Shown here piece after piece: positions 43,273 to 52,910 of a stretch of 64,000 nucleotides of DNA. The translations under genes and the position numbers were made by a program. This DNA comes from Litoreibacter janthinus (GTDB lineage: Bacteria; Pseudomonadota; Alphaproteobacteria; Rhodobacterales; Rhodobacteraceae), in the NCBI RefSeq assembly GCF_900111945.1, contig NZ_FOYO01000001.1:3293751-3357750 (forward strand), in the 5' to 3' direction. Numbering within the stretch: the first letter of the stretch is position 1; each line of letters opens with the position of its first letter. The notes beneath the pieces are model-generated. The model was not told the origin of the DNA and made no database searches. It saw only the letters and a program-made list of their open reading frames with translations.

Positions 43273-43304
43273 GTTGGTCGTCGCCTGAAGCGACTTCAAG
43301 ATTT

Positions 43305-43334
43305 GGCCGCGTTCTTCGGAACGCGGCCTTTTCG
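43305..43334 (+). terminator. Terminator after pilin 1
   Basis: GGCCGCGTTC ttcg GAACGCGGCC is a perfect 10-bp stem (43305-43328) followed by TTTTCG and further T residues. Confidence 0.9.
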
Positions 43335-43524
43335 TTTTTCTGTGCCCCGTGGCCTCAATCCACGACGCACCACAAAGAACCAATTTCGTCCAATTCTCAC
43401 CCAGTTCACACGTCACATGTTTTTTCACTTAGAAACAACAATTTGACTGAGGCCAATGCAAGTATTGATGCCAACCAGGTCCGAAAAAACCACTAACCAC
43501 ACCAAAACCTTTGAGGGATCGAAC

Positions 43525-43719
43525 ATGAAACTGAAGGCACTCATCAAAAACTTCTCTGACGACGAAACAGGCGTGATCAGCTCTGACATGATGATGCTCG
43601 CCGCAGCAGGCGGACTGCTGAGCATTGCCATTATGGTTTTTGCAAGCAGCGGCGTCGAGCAGCTTGAAAAAGACAGGGCCTATCAGTTGAAGGCTCAGGA
43701 AAAAGTCACCACATTCTAA
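43525..43719 (+). CDS. Flp-like pilin 2, divergent
   Basis: 64 aa from ATG 43525, ribosome site GAGGG. It shares the pattern of pilin 1 (KNFSDDETGVISSDMMMLAA): acidic leader, glycine, aspartate at +5 and a hydrophobic helix, but is otherwise diverged. It has its own upstream region and terminator. Confidence 0.78.
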   Translation: MKLKALIKNFSDDETGVISSDMMMLAAAGGLLSIAIMVFASSGVEQLEKDRAYQLKAQEKVTTF

Positions 43720-43752
43720 GGCGATCCTTGTTGCTTAGCGCAATTCGATACA

Positions 43753-43783
43753 GGGCGCGTTCTCGGGAACGTTGCCCTTTTTC
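43753..43783 (+). terminator. Terminator after pilin 2
   Basis: GGGCGCGTTC tcgg GAACGTTGCCC (43753-43777) is followed by TTTTTT. Confidence 0.85.
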
Positions 43784-43961
43784 GTATCTGCGACCTTAAG
43801 CAAAGGCAGTTCCGTGCGCCGGAATCGGAAACGGTCAGTTTCTGCCAAGTAGGGCAATTGTGGCAGATCCGCCTTATTTGTTCCAAATTTTGCCTAAATC
43901 GGCTGCGATATATGAACCCAAGATGAACGGGCAGCAGCATGCCCGTGTTTTGGAGAGTGAC

Positions 43962-44150
43962 ATGGCTTTTAAATTACCCGAATTCTGGACGGACGAATCT
44001 GGAGCTGTAACCGTCGACTGGGTCATTCTGGCAGCTGGTGTCATTGGCTTGGCGCTTGCATCGATGGGGGTCGTCATCGACGGCACAGAAGACCTCTCGG
44101 GTGACGTCGAAGCCACTCTAAGCAGCCAGCTGATCAGCACCTCCTTTTAA
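43962..44150 (+). CDS. Flp-like pilin 3
   Basis: 62 aa from ATG 43962. The core TDESGAVTVDWVILAAGVIG is nearly identical to pilin 1 across the processing site, again with aspartate at +5. It is the last pilin before cpaB, 141 bp downstream, with no strong terminator between, so it may be transcribed with the assembly genes. Confidence 0.82.
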   Translation: MAFKLPEFWTDESGAVTVDWVILAAGVIGLALASMGVVIDGTEDLSGDVEATLSSQLISTSF

Positions 44151-44291
44151 ACTGCCCACAGGGGCAATCCGCCGCTGTAAATCCACGCTCCTTCCTCCAT
44201 TTCGCCGTATTTGACCTGCATCACGGGCCCAGACGAGTGAGCCTGCCCGATCAATGCGGCAGGACGTTACACATTTGAAAAGGGGCAACAC

Positions 44292-45125
44292 ATGAGAATG
44301 TTATTCGGGTTAGTGCTGGTTATCGGCGTCGCCTTGGCGGGCTTCGCGGCCTACATGGCCAAGAACAGGTTCGATCAATACCAAGCAAAAGTCGCCGCTC
44401 AGGAGAAATTGCTGAAAAGCAACGTTCCACTGGAAGCCGTCTTCACGGTGAAACGCCAGATCTCTTATGGTGAAACGCTCACCAAAGACGACGTCCAAAT
44501 TATCGCGTGGCCCAACAATGCAATTCCTGAAGGTGCGTTCCAGAAGGGCGAGGACCTATTCCCACCGACTGGCGCGTTGCGCACTGTCCTTCGCGTCATG
44601 GAAAAAGACGAAGCTGTGATGGCTTCCAAGGTGACTGAGCCTGGCGAAGATGCCGGCGTCTCTTCGCGTCTTGAAAAAGGTATGCGTGCCTTCGCCCTTC
44701 GCGTCGACGTGTCGTCGGGTGTGTCAGGCTTCTTACGACCGGGCGACCATGTAGACGTTTATTGGACCGGCGACAGCCGCGGTCGCGAAGTGACCAAACT
44801 TATCGACACGCGCCTGAAACTGCTGGCGGTCGACCAAATCGCCGATGGCGACCGCTCTGCCCCGACAATTGCACGGACTGTGACAGTTGCCGCGACACCA
44901 GCGAAAGTCGGCGCCTTGGCCCAAGCGCAGTCTTCAGGCCGGTTGTCATTGTCCCTCGTTGGCGCTGGCGACGACACCGAAGTTGCAGCTGTCGAAATCG
45001 ACCAGAACCAGCTTCTTGGCATTCTGGAAGAGAAGACGATCGAGGCAGAGGCCGAAAAGGTCTGTACGATCAAAACCCGCAAAGGGGCTGACGTCGTAGA
45101 GATCCCGATCCCCTGCACCGACTAA
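44292..45125 (+). CDS. cpaB: Tad pilus assembly protein CpaB (RcpC)
   Basis: 277 aa. One N-terminal membrane anchor (LFGLVLVIGVALAGFAAYMA), then SAF domain sequence (FTVKRQISYGETLTKDDVQ) and LRPGDHVDVYWTG. CpaB is periplasmic and works with the secretin. A hairpin follows before cpaC. Confidence 0.92.
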   Translation: MRMLFGLVLVIGVALAGFAAYMAKNRFDQYQAKVAAQEKLLKSNVPLEAVFTVKRQISYGETLTKDDVQIIAWPNNAIPEGAFQKGEDLFPPTGALRTVLRVMEKDEAVMASKVTEPGEDAGVSSRLEKGMRAFALRVDVSSGVSGFLRPGDHVDVYWTGDSRGREVTKLIDTRLKLLAVDQIADGDRSAPTIARTVTVAATPAKVGALAQAQSSGRLSLSLVGAGDDTEVAAVEIDQNQLLGILEEKTIEAEAEKVCTIKTRKGADVVEIPIPCTD

Positions 45126-45150
45126 ATTCATGCCAAATAAAAACGATCTT

Positions 45151-45174
45151 GCGGCACCCCATCTGGGGTGCCGC
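45151..45174 (+). terminator. Hairpin between cpaB and cpaC
   Basis: GCGGCACCCC atct GGGGTGCCGC is a perfect 10-bp stem followed by TTTGTC. The short T run suggests partial termination. Confidence 0.75.
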
Positions 45175-45336
45175 TTTGTCATTACCCACTATAAATTGCG
45201 TGGTGTTGCGAGAGACCCACATAAAAGACGTGCGGTAAACGTCTGATTCTTGCAATAAATTCGGAATTCGCGCATGGTTCTCGAGAAAATGGGCAAAAGA
45301 CCCGTTCAACCTAGTGATCAGAGAGGCAGGATCACA

Positions 45337-46764
45337 ATGAAAATGAAGCAGTTTTTCTGCGCAGGCCTATTCGGCCTCGCACTTACGTCATTTGTGCCAG
45401 AGACAGGGTTCGCTCAGAATCTTAAGGTGACCAACCAGTCAACCGCACGCAAACTTAACGTTGCAATCAACAGCGCCGTGGTCGTCGAAAGTGATGTCCC
45501 CTTTGCCGAATTGTCCGTGGCCAACCCGGCGATCGCGGATATCGCGACCTTGTCCGACCGCACGATTTACGTGCTCGGCAAGTCGCCAGGCCGCACAACT
45601 CTCACATTGCTTGGCCCAGACGGTCGTCTGATCACCAACGTCTCCGTGCGTGTTTCGCCTGATCTGTCAGAGTTCAAAGAGCGCCTGCGCGAAATCCTCC
45701 CAGGTGAGAATATCGAAGTTCGCACCGCGAACGACGGTCTTGTCTTATCTGGCACGGTTTCGAGCATCGCAAAGCTTGATCGCGCACTAGACTTGGCAGA
45801 ACGCTACGCACCTGAAGCAGTTTCCAACCTGATGAGCGTTGGCGGCACCCAGCAGGTGATGCTTAAAGTCCGGTTTGCAGAAATGCGCCGCTCCGTCTCC
45901 AAAGATCTGTCTGCCAGTTTGGGCTTCCAGACCGGTGGCGGCAATTTTGGTGCGAATGGCTTTACCAATACACTTCAGAACTCTGCCAACCTGGCTAACT
46001 CGCTTGGCACCGGCGGGACCGCCGGCACGGTTGGCTCGACCCGGGAACGCAACGGCGTGTTCTCGTTCGGCTTCGGCAGCGGCAGCTTGCGCGCCTTGGT
46101 TGTTCTTGAAGCTCTTGAAGAAAAAGGCCTTGTTCGCACCTTGGCAGAACCAAACCTGACCGCCCTCTCCGGTCAGGAGGCAACGTTCCTTGCAGGTGGC
46201 GAATACCCGATCCCGATCTCAGAAGATGGCTCGGTCAAGATTAGCTACAAACCGTTTGGTGTTGAACTAAAGTTCACACCGACCGTATTGGACGAAGACA
46301 TCATCAACTTGAAGCTGGACACAGCAGTGTCCGGTCTCGATCCGACGGTTGTTGTCCAAAACAATGGCTTCTCGGTAAACGCGTTCTCCAAACGCGCGTC
46401 CTCGACTGTCGTCGAGATGCGCGACGGCGAAAGCTTCGCAATTGCGGGCCTTTTGGAAGATGACTTCCGCGACGTGGCGGGCCAAGTTCCTTGGCTCGGT
46501 GACATTCCAGTCCTTGGCGCCTTGTTCCGCAGTGCAAACTACGAACGTCGTCAATCGGAACTGGTCGTTATCGTGACTGCACATCTGGTCTCACCGACCC
46601 GAGGCAATAGCCTTGTCGTATCGACCGACCGCGTCCGCCCCCCCACCGAGCGTGATTTCTTCCTGAATGGTAAGATCGCCCGCGAAGTGCGGACCCGCAA
46701 AACGACAACCGGTGAAGTTGCACGCCAAGACTTCTCTGGCTCCTACGGCTATGTTTTGGAGTAA
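45337..46764 (+). CDS. cpaC: Tad secretin CpaC (RcpA)
   Basis: 475 aa from ATG 45337 with GAGAGGCAGG upstream; the frame from 45274 is less likely. A signal peptide (FFCAGLFGLALTSFVPETGF) precedes the BON/pilus N-terminal domain (SDRTIYVLGKSPGRTTLTL) and the secretin domain (LAEPNLTALSGQEATFLAGG and VPWLGDIPVLGALFRS). It forms the outer membrane pore of the Tad system. Confidence 0.95.
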   Translation: MKMKQFFCAGLFGLALTSFVPETGFAQNLKVTNQSTARKLNVAINSAVVVESDVPFAELSVANPAIADIATLSDRTIYVLGKSPGRTTLTLLGPDGRLITNVSVRVSPDLSEFKERLREILPGENIEVRTANDGLVLSGTVSSIAKLDRALDLAERYAPEAVSNLMSVGGTQQVMLKVRFAEMRRSVSKDLSASLGFQTGGGNFGANGFTNTLQNSANLANSLGTGGTAGTVGSTRERNGVFSFGFGSGSLRALVVLEALEEKGLVRTLAEPNLTALSGQEATFLAGGEYPIPISEDGSVKISYKPFGVELKFTPTVLDEDIINLKLDTAVSGLDPTVVVQNNGFSVNAFSKRASSTVVEMRDGESFAIAGLLEDDFRDVAGQVPWLGDIPVLGALFRSANYERRQSELVVIVTAHLVSPTRGNSLVVSTDRVRPPTERDFFLNGKIAREVRTRKTTTGEVARQDFSGSYGYVLE

Positions 46765-46770
46765 TATCAG

Positions 46771-47418
46771 ATGTTTAAATCCACCTCTTCAATCGCTCTG
46801 ATCGCCGCTTTTACGGTGGGTCTTTCCGCCTGCTCCGCCCCTCGCGACAGCTTCGAACGTGAAGCTGGCGCGGAACTGGACGAAGGTGGCTTCGGCAACC
46901 CGACCATGACCAACACGCTGATCGCCAATGGCTCGATTTCTGTCGCTGAAACGCTCGGCGCCCGATTTGCCAATGACGTGAACACCCAGGTGAACTTCGA
47001 GTTCAACTCGTCCCAGCTGGATGCCAACGCCCGCGCCGCCCTTTTGGAGCAGGCAAACTGGATCCGTCAGTTCCCAGAAGTTCGATTCCGTGTTTACGGG
47101 CATACCGACCTTGTCGGCTCCAACGCCGCAAACAAGGCATTGGGACTGCGCCGCGCAAAGGCTGCTGTGAATTTCCTGACATCACAAGGTATCAGCCGCT
47201 CGCGGCTTGAAGCTGTGGCGTCATTTGGTGAAACACGGCCTGTGATCCTGACCGAAAACCCGGAACGGCGTAATCGCCGCACTGTGACCGAGGTCAGCGG
47301 CTTCGTAGAAGGCAGCCCAATGTTGCTGAATGGCAAGTACGGCGTGCTGGTTCTGCGCGAATATGTACAAACCGCGAAGAGCGACGAAACCCTCGCGCGT
47401 GAGCGAATAGTGCAATAA
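46771..47418 (+). CDS. OmpA-family lipoprotein in the CpaD position of the tad locus
   Basis: 215 aa. A lipoprotein signal (AAFTVGLSACSAP) is followed by an OmpA peptidoglycan-binding domain (EFNSSQLDANARAALLEQA, then YGHTDLVGSNAANKALGLRR). It starts 6 bp after cpaC, the place of CpaD in other species. It probably anchors the secretin complex to peptidoglycan. Confidence 0.85.
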   Translation: MFKSTSSIALIAAFTVGLSACSAPRDSFEREAGAELDEGGFGNPTMTNTLIANGSISVAETLGARFANDVNTQVNFEFNSSQLDANARAALLEQANWIRQFPEVRFRVYGHTDLVGSNAANKALGLRRAKAAVNFLTSQGISRSRLEAVASFGETRPVILTENPERRNRRTVTEVSGFVEGSPMLLNGKYGVLVLREYVQTAKSDETLARERIVQ

Positions 47419-47625
47419 CGGAAATAATACCTCAGTTTTTCGCTAATTTAGCCCCATTATCGCCCCTTTTCCTAAGCATTCCTTGTCATGAGATAAGCCA
47501 CAATCCGCGTTAAGACGGCATGTTGGTTTTAATTCCGCAAACAGTTGGCGGGGGCGCTAACCCTTAAGAAAGGTGCCCTCGTTAACACGAACCCGGCCCT
47601 GTTTTGGCCAAATGGGATTCTAGGC

Positions 47626-48882
47626 ATGACGAGCAGTGTAGCTTTACAGACCGATCCGGCACCAATCACCGCCTGTACCGTCGCCCGCGACGTGCAGAAC
47701 TTTGATTTGTTGATCGAAGATATGGAAACAGAACTGGGCGAAGCATGGGGCGACCTGAGCTTCGAGGACGCGAATGCGTACCTGTCCCAGCCCGACGCCT
47801 CGGAATTGGAGTTCATCGCCGTTGCAGTAGACAGCTCTGATGAATCCAATCTGACACTCATTGGTGATATCATCGGCAGGGCCAAAGACCTTGGTGTAAA
47901 GGTGATCCTGATCGCCGAAGACGTCTCTCCGATCGCGCTACACCAGTTGCTGAAGCTTGGAGCGAACGATTTTGTCCCCTACCCGCTTCCCGAAGGCGCA
48001 CTCCACGACTCAATCGCACGGATCAACACCGTTGAAGAAGTCGCGGAAGTTGTTGCCGCCCCGGAAATCGCGGCCCCCGAGCATGTTGCGACAGGAAAGG
48101 TCGGCACCAACGAAGGTATCGTGCTTCCTGTCCACGGCCTTGCTGGCGGATCGGGTGCTTCCACTTTCGCAGTGAACCTGGCTTGGGAACTGGCGACAGT
48201 CGACAAAAAGGCCGAAGTCAGTGTCTGCCTGCTTGATCTGGATTTCCAGTTCGGCTCCGCATCGACATATCTGGACTTGCCGCGACGTGACGCCGTTTTG
48301 GAAATGCTGTCAGATATTGACGGTATGGATGATGACGCATTCCGCGCTACCCTTTTGACTTTCAACGAAAAGGTGAAGGTTCTGACAGCTCCGGCGGACA
48401 TGATCCCGCTCGACATGGTCAGCCCTGAGGACATCGAAAAGCTGGTCGCAACCGCGCGCCGCAACTTTGACTATGTCATCATCGACATGCCTTCGACACT
48501 CGTCCAATGGACCGAAACCGTGTTGGGAATGTCGGATGTCTACTTTGGCATGTTGGAACTTGATCTGCGCTCTGCACAGAACACGCTTCGCATGATCCGC
48601 GCGCTCAAGTCCGAGGATCTGCCTTACGAAAAGATCCGTTACGTTCTCAACCGCGCACCGAAGTTTACGGATTTGTCCGGCAAAAGCCGCGCCAAACGTA
48701 TGGCAGAAAGCCTCGATATCTCCATTGAGCTGCATATGCCGGACGGCGGCAAGCAGGTGGCACAAAGCTGCGATCACGGCCTGCCGCTTGTCGATACCGC
48801 ATCCAAGAACCCCTTACGCAAGGAAATCGCCAAGCTCGCGCAGTCTTTGCATGAAACAAATCAGGCGGAAGCCACAGGATAA
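47626..48882 (+). CDS. cpaE: Tad pilus assembly protein CpaE (receiver-like plus MinD-type ATPase)
   Basis: 418 aa from ATG 47626 (MTSSVALQTD). Residues 1-150 resemble a receiver domain; from about 165 a MinD/ParA-type ATPase follows with HGLAGGSGASTFAVNLAWEL, a divergent P-loop, then CLLDLDFQFGSASTYLDL and YVIIDMPS. CpaE proteins set the location of Tad pilus assembly. Confidence 0.9.
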   Translation: MTSSVALQTDPAPITACTVARDVQNFDLLIEDMETELGEAWGDLSFEDANAYLSQPDASELEFIAVAVDSSDESNLTLIGDIIGRAKDLGVKVILIAEDVSPIALHQLLKLGANDFVPYPLPEGALHDSIARINTVEEVAEVVAAPEIAAPEHVATGKVGTNEGIVLPVHGLAGGSGASTFAVNLAWELATVDKKAEVSVCLLDLDFQFGSASTYLDLPRRDAVLEMLSDIDGMDDDAFRATLLTFNEKVKVLTAPADMIPLDMVSPEDIEKLVATARRNFDYVIIDMPSTLVQWTETVLGMSDVYFGMLELDLRSAQNTLRMIRALKSEDLPYEKIRYVLNRAPKFTDLSGKSRAKRMAESLDISIELHMPDGGKQVAQSCDHGLPLVDTASKNPLRKEIAKLAQSLHETNQAEATG

Positions 48883-48897
48883 CAAAGGTTTAACAGT

Positions 48898-50340
48898 ATG
48901 TTTTCGCGATACAAAAAACCAGGTGCTGATCCTAAGGCACAAGCAAAACCGACACCCGCTCCGGCCGCTTCTCCAAAGCCGTCAGCCATCAAATCCATGC
49001 GCAAAGCTGAAACGAAGGCGCCAATCGCCCCGGCAGAAGTTATTGCGCAGGACAAAGAGCTTAAGCGTCGCCAACGCCTGGAAGAGGTTCGCTCGGAACT
49101 GCACCACCGATTGCTCGACAACCTCAACCTCGCAGCGCTCGAAAACGCGCCAGAGGCAGACCTGAAGGCCGAGATTGTAGCGATCTGCGCCGAGGGTCTG
49201 GAGGAAATGGCGATCATCCTGACCAAGGAAGAACGCCAGACGCTGCACGCGGAACTATTTGACGAAGTGACGGGCCTAGGCCCGCTAGAACCGCTTCTGA
49301 AAGACGACACCGTTAACGATATTCTGGTCAATGGCCCCAACCGCGTGTTCATCGAACGCGACGGTAAGCTGTCGCTGACCAACACCCGCTTCAAAGACGA
49401 AAAGCACCTTTTGCGCATCATCGACAAGATCGTATCGGCAGTGGGTCGTCGCGTGGATGAATCAAACCCTTATGTCGACGCCCGTCTAAAAGATGGATCG
49501 CGCTTCAACGCCATGGTGCCCCCGATCGCTGTAGATGGCTCGCTGGTCTCCATTCGTAAGTTTAAGAAAGAGAAGCTCGCGATTGACGATCTGGTCAAAT
49601 TCGGCGCCTTTTCGGAAGAAATGGCGGCCTATTTGCAAGCCGCAGTGGCCTGCCGCCTGAACGTCATCGTTTCCGGTGGTACAGGTTCGGGTAAAACGAC
49701 CACGCTAAACGCGCTGTCGTCATTCATCGACAACTCCGAACGTATCCTGACGATCGAAGACACGGCAGAGCTTCAACTCCAGCAGGTTCACGTGGGCCGT
49801 ATGGAAAGCCGCCCCGCTAACGTCGAAGGCAAAGGCGCTGTTTCGCAGCGCGATTGTCTGAAGAACGCCCTTCGGATGCGTCCTGACCGGATCATCGTGG
49901 GTGAGACGCGTGGCGAAGAAGTTATCGACATGTTGCAAGCCATGAACACGGGCCACGACGGCTCAATGACGACGATCCACGCCAACTCGGCGCGGGACGG
50001 GGTGTCCCGTCTTGAAAACATGATCGCGATGGCCGGGATTGAGATGCCAATCAAAGCGGTGCGCGCGCAGATTTCGTCGGCTGTGAACCTGATTGTGCAA
50101 GCGTCACGTTTGCAAGACGGCTCCCGCCGCATGGTGTCAATCACCGAGATCACCGGCATGGAAGGCGATGTTATCTCCATGCAGGAGGTCTTCCGCTATC
50201 AGCGACTGGGCCTTCAACCCGATGGTAAAATCATTGGCCAGTTCACGCCAACAGGCGTGCGCTCGCACTATTCCGACCGGTTCAAGCAGTGGGGCTACGA
50301 CCTGCCTGCGTCGATCTACGAACCGATCGCAGCGGAGTAA
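48898..50340 (+). CDS. cpaF: Tad secretion ATPase CpaF (TadA)
   Basis: 480 aa. After a helical N-terminal region, the ATPase carries [18 protein letters not shown] (Walker A near residue 260), the Walker B/Asp-box region [15 protein letters not shown] and [15 protein letters not shown]. It powers pilus assembly. It starts 15 bp after cpaE. Confidence 0.96.
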   Translation: MFSRYKKPGADPKAQAKPTPAPAASPKPSAIKSMRKAETKAPIAPAEVIAQDKELKRRQRLEEVRSELHHRLLDNLNLAALENAPEADLKAEIVAICAEGLEEMAIILTKEERQTLHAELFDEVTGLGPLEPLLKDDTVNDILVNGPNRVFIERDGKLSLTNTRFKDEKHLLRIIDKIVSAVGRRVDESNPYVDARLKDGSRFNAMVPPIAVDGSLVSIRKFKKEKLAIDDLVKFGAFSEEMAAYLQAAVACRLNVIVSGGTGSGKTTTLNALSSFIDNSERILTIEDTAELQLQQVHVGRMESRPANVEGKGAVSQRDCLKNALRMRPDRIIVGETRGEEVIDMLQAMNTGHDGSMTTIHANSARDGVSRLENMIAMAGIEMPIKAVRAQISSAVNLIVQASRLQDGSRRMVSITEITGMEGDVISMQEVFRYQRLGLQPDGKIIGQFTPTGVRSHYSDRFKQWGYDLPASIYEPIAAE

Positions 50341-50346
50341 CCAGTT

Positions 50347-51315
50347 ATGGAAATCAGTTTTGAGCCACTCTTATACGGCATAATCTTCGTTGGCGTCCTG
50401 ATGCTGATCGAGGGAATCTACCTTGTCATTTTCGGCAAGTCGATCAGCCTCAACAGCAAGGTTAACCGCCGGCTGGATATGATCTCGAAGGGCGGGTCGC
50501 GCGAAAAGGTTCTTGAACAGCTCCGCAAGGAGATGAACCAGCACATGAATTCGGGCGGCATACCGCTCTACTCCATGCTGGCCGACAAAGCTTTACGCGC
50601 CAATATCGCCTTCTCCCCGATGGCCTTGATTGCAATGATGTTCGTGCTCGCCGGTGTCATCTTCGGCGTGTTGACCCAAATGACCGAAGCCGCAGCTCCT
50701 GTGCGCGGGCTGATCGCGCTCGCTATGGGTGTCGGCGCAGTTTACGTGTGGGTAAACAACAAAGCTAAGAAGCGCCTGGCGCTGCTAGAAGAACAGCTTC
50801 CCGATGCGATTGAACTTATGGTTCGCTCCCTGCGCGTGGGTCACCCCTTCTCGTCGGCGATCAACATCGTCGCCAAAGAAGTTGCCGATCCGCTTGGGAC
50901 TGAATTTGGCGTGATTGCGGATGAATCAGCCTACGGGCGTGACGTCTCCGAAAGCCTGAAACACCTGGCCGAACGTATGGACATGCAGGATTTGCGCTTC
51001 CTTGCGGTGGCCGTGACCATTCAGCAGACCTCAGGTGGTAACCTTGCAGAGATTTTGCACGGGCTGTCACAGGTGATCCGCGCCCGCTTCAAGCTGTTCC
51101 GCCGCGTGAAGGCGATCACCGCTGAAGCCAAGTGGTCCGGAATGTTCCTGTCGGTCTTCCCGCTCCTGGCTTTGGTCGGCATCAACATCATGGAGCCCGA
51201 CTATTATACCGAGGTGAAAGAGACCGAATTCTTTATCCCGGCCTGTATCGTGGTAGGCGTATTCCTAGTGGTGAACATGATTTTCATGCGCATCATGGTC
51301 AACATCAAGGTGTAA
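50347..51315 (+). CDS. tadB: Tad inner-membrane platform protein TadB
   Basis: 322 aa GspF-like protein with N-terminal and C-terminal membrane segments. The T2SF domain is visible as QLPDAIELMVRSLRVGHPFS and QTSGGNLAEILHGLSQVI. It pairs with TadC as the assembly platform. Confidence 0.94.
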   Translation: MEISFEPLLYGIIFVGVLMLIEGIYLVIFGKSISLNSKVNRRLDMISKGGSREKVLEQLRKEMNQHMNSGGIPLYSMLADKALRANIAFSPMALIAMMFVLAGVIFGVLTQMTEAAAPVRGLIALAMGVGAVYVWVNNKAKKRLALLEEQLPDAIELMVRSLRVGHPFSSAINIVAKEVADPLGTEFGVIADESAYGRDVSESLKHLAERMDMQDLRFLAVAVTIQQTSGGNLAEILHGLSQVIRARFKLFRRVKAITAEAKWSGMFLSVFPLLALVGINIMEPDYYTEVKETEFFIPACIVVGVFLVVNMIFMRIMVNIKV

Positions 51316-51319
51316 TGAG

Positions 51320-52306
51320 ATGCAGTTTATCGAAACCATTAACACCCTGCTCGTTGAAAATTTCGGCGAACTTGGCCCTCTTTTAGCAGTCGGGATGCTC
51401 GGCATCATCATGGTGCTCGTCACGCTCCCCAGCATGCTCAAGAAGCGCAAAGACCCGCTGGACCGCATCCGCGAAGAAGCCAAACGCAACGGCCCGCGCT
51501 CGAAAAAGTCGGGCGACGCATCCCTGCGCACTGCGGGCGGCACGGACAAGCTCGACAAATTCGCCAACTTCCTTGAACCGCAAGACGTCGAGGAACTGGC
51601 GGGGATGAAGCTCAAGCTTTTGCAGGCTGGGTACAAGCAGAAATCGGCCGTGCGCACATTCCACTTCGCGCAATTCGCCCTTGGCTTGCTGTTCCTGACC
51701 TGCGGTCTGCTCTATGTTCTGATCCTCGGTGGCGACGACATGTCGACTCGCGATTTGATCCTTGCGATCGTTATCCCAGGTGGTGCGGGTTATTACTTGC
51801 CGAAATACTGGATCGAGCGTCGCCGTCAGGAACGTCAAACCGAAATCGAAAGCGGCTTTCCCGACAGCCTCGACCTGATGCTGGTCTGCGTCGAAGCGGG
51901 CCAGGCACTTGACCAATCCATCATCCGTGTGGCCGCTGAAATTCGTGCCGGCTATCCCGCCCTCGCAGATGAATTCCAAATGGTCGCCAACGAGATGAAA
52001 GCCGGTAAGGACCGTATCTCGGTGCTGCGGGACATGGCCGAGCGCGCAGGCGTGCCGGATGTGTCCAGTTTTGTGACCGTGCTGATCCAATCAACCAGCT
52101 TTGGTACATCCATCGCCGACGCCCTCCGGGTTTACGCCTCGGAAATGCGCGACAAGCGTGTGATGCGCGCCGAAGAGAAGGCGAACGTGTTGCCGACCAA
52201 ACTCACACTCGGAACGATGTTGTTCTGTTTGCCACCGCTTTTGATTATTTTGATCGGCCCGTCGATCTACGATATCTATAAGAACCTAAACGGTGGCGGC
52301 GGATAA
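51320..52306 (+). CDS. tadC: Tad inner-membrane platform protein TadC
   Basis: 328 aa GspF-like protein with the T2SF core FPDSLDLMLVCVEAGQALDQ and VLIQSTSFGTSIADALRVYA, and a C-terminal membrane segment (MLFCLPPLLIILIGPSIYD). It follows tadB by 4 bp. Confidence 0.94.
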   Translation: MQFIETINTLLVENFGELGPLLAVGMLGIIMVLVTLPSMLKKRKDPLDRIREEAKRNGPRSKKSGDASLRTAGGTDKLDKFANFLEPQDVEELAGMKLKLLQAGYKQKSAVRTFHFAQFALGLLFLTCGLLYVLILGGDDMSTRDLILAIVIPGGAGYYLPKYWIERRRQERQTEIESGFPDSLDLMLVCVEAGQALDQSIIRVAAEIRAGYPALADEFQMVANEMKAGKDRISVLRDMAERAGVPDVSSFVTVLIQSTSFGTSIADALRVYASEMRDKRVMRAEEKANVLPTKLTLGTMLFCLPPLLIILIGPSIYDIYKNLNGGGG

Positions 52307-52308
52307 AC

Positions 52309-52875
52309 ATGCGAAATTGGGTGGGCATACTTACAATTGGACTAACCCTCGCAGGATGCGCGGAAAAGGCCCCTTCGCTTGGCGAGGGGGCTGATCCATT
52401 TCCACCGAGTGGCGATGTCACCCGCTTTCAATCCGTCGACGGCCTAAGCGTTGGGCATCGTCTCATGGAAGCAGGCCAATTCGAACTGGCGCTGAAGGCC
52501 TATCTTCGAGCTGCAGGCGAACAAGGAACAAATGTTGATGTACTTAGCGCATTGGGGTCCGCCAACTTGCGCCTTGGCCGTCTCGGGCAGTCGGAAAAGC
52601 TGCTTCGCCAAGCGATCAAAGTCGATCAAACCTTTGTTCCTGCATGGAATAATCTCGGCGTCGTGCTGATGGAAACCGGGCGAGCCGGCGAGGCCAGCCG
52701 CGTCTTCAAGACCGCATTTGCCCTTGATAGTGGCAAATCTGACGAAATCCGGGAAAACCTTCGACGCGCGCTCGCAAAAATTGAAAACCCTGCATATAGT
52801 TCAGAAAAAGACGAAAGAGCTTTTGACTTGGTGAGACGCGGTAACGGCCGCTACCTGATCCTTAAGGCACCCTGA
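52309..52875 (+). CDS. TPR-repeat lipoprotein of the tad locus
   Basis: 188 aa with lipoprotein signal (GILTIGLTLAGC). Two or three TPR units are visible (FELALKAYLRAAGEQGTNVD and LGRLGQSEKLLRQAIKVDQT). It is a TadD-like pilotin candidate for the secretin and starts 2 bp after tadC. Confidence 0.82.
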   Translation: MRNWVGILTIGLTLAGCAEKAPSLGEGADPFPPSGDVTRFQSVDGLSVGHRLMEAGQFELALKAYLRAAGEQGTNVDVLSALGSANLRLGRLGQSEKLLRQAIKVDQTFVPAWNNLGVVLMETGRAGEASRVFKTAFALDSGKSDEIRENLRRALAKIENPAYSSEKDERAFDLVRRGNGRYLILKAP

Positions 52876-52910
52876 TCAAAGGCCATTGAGAGCAGAGTAG
52901 AGGACGCCCC

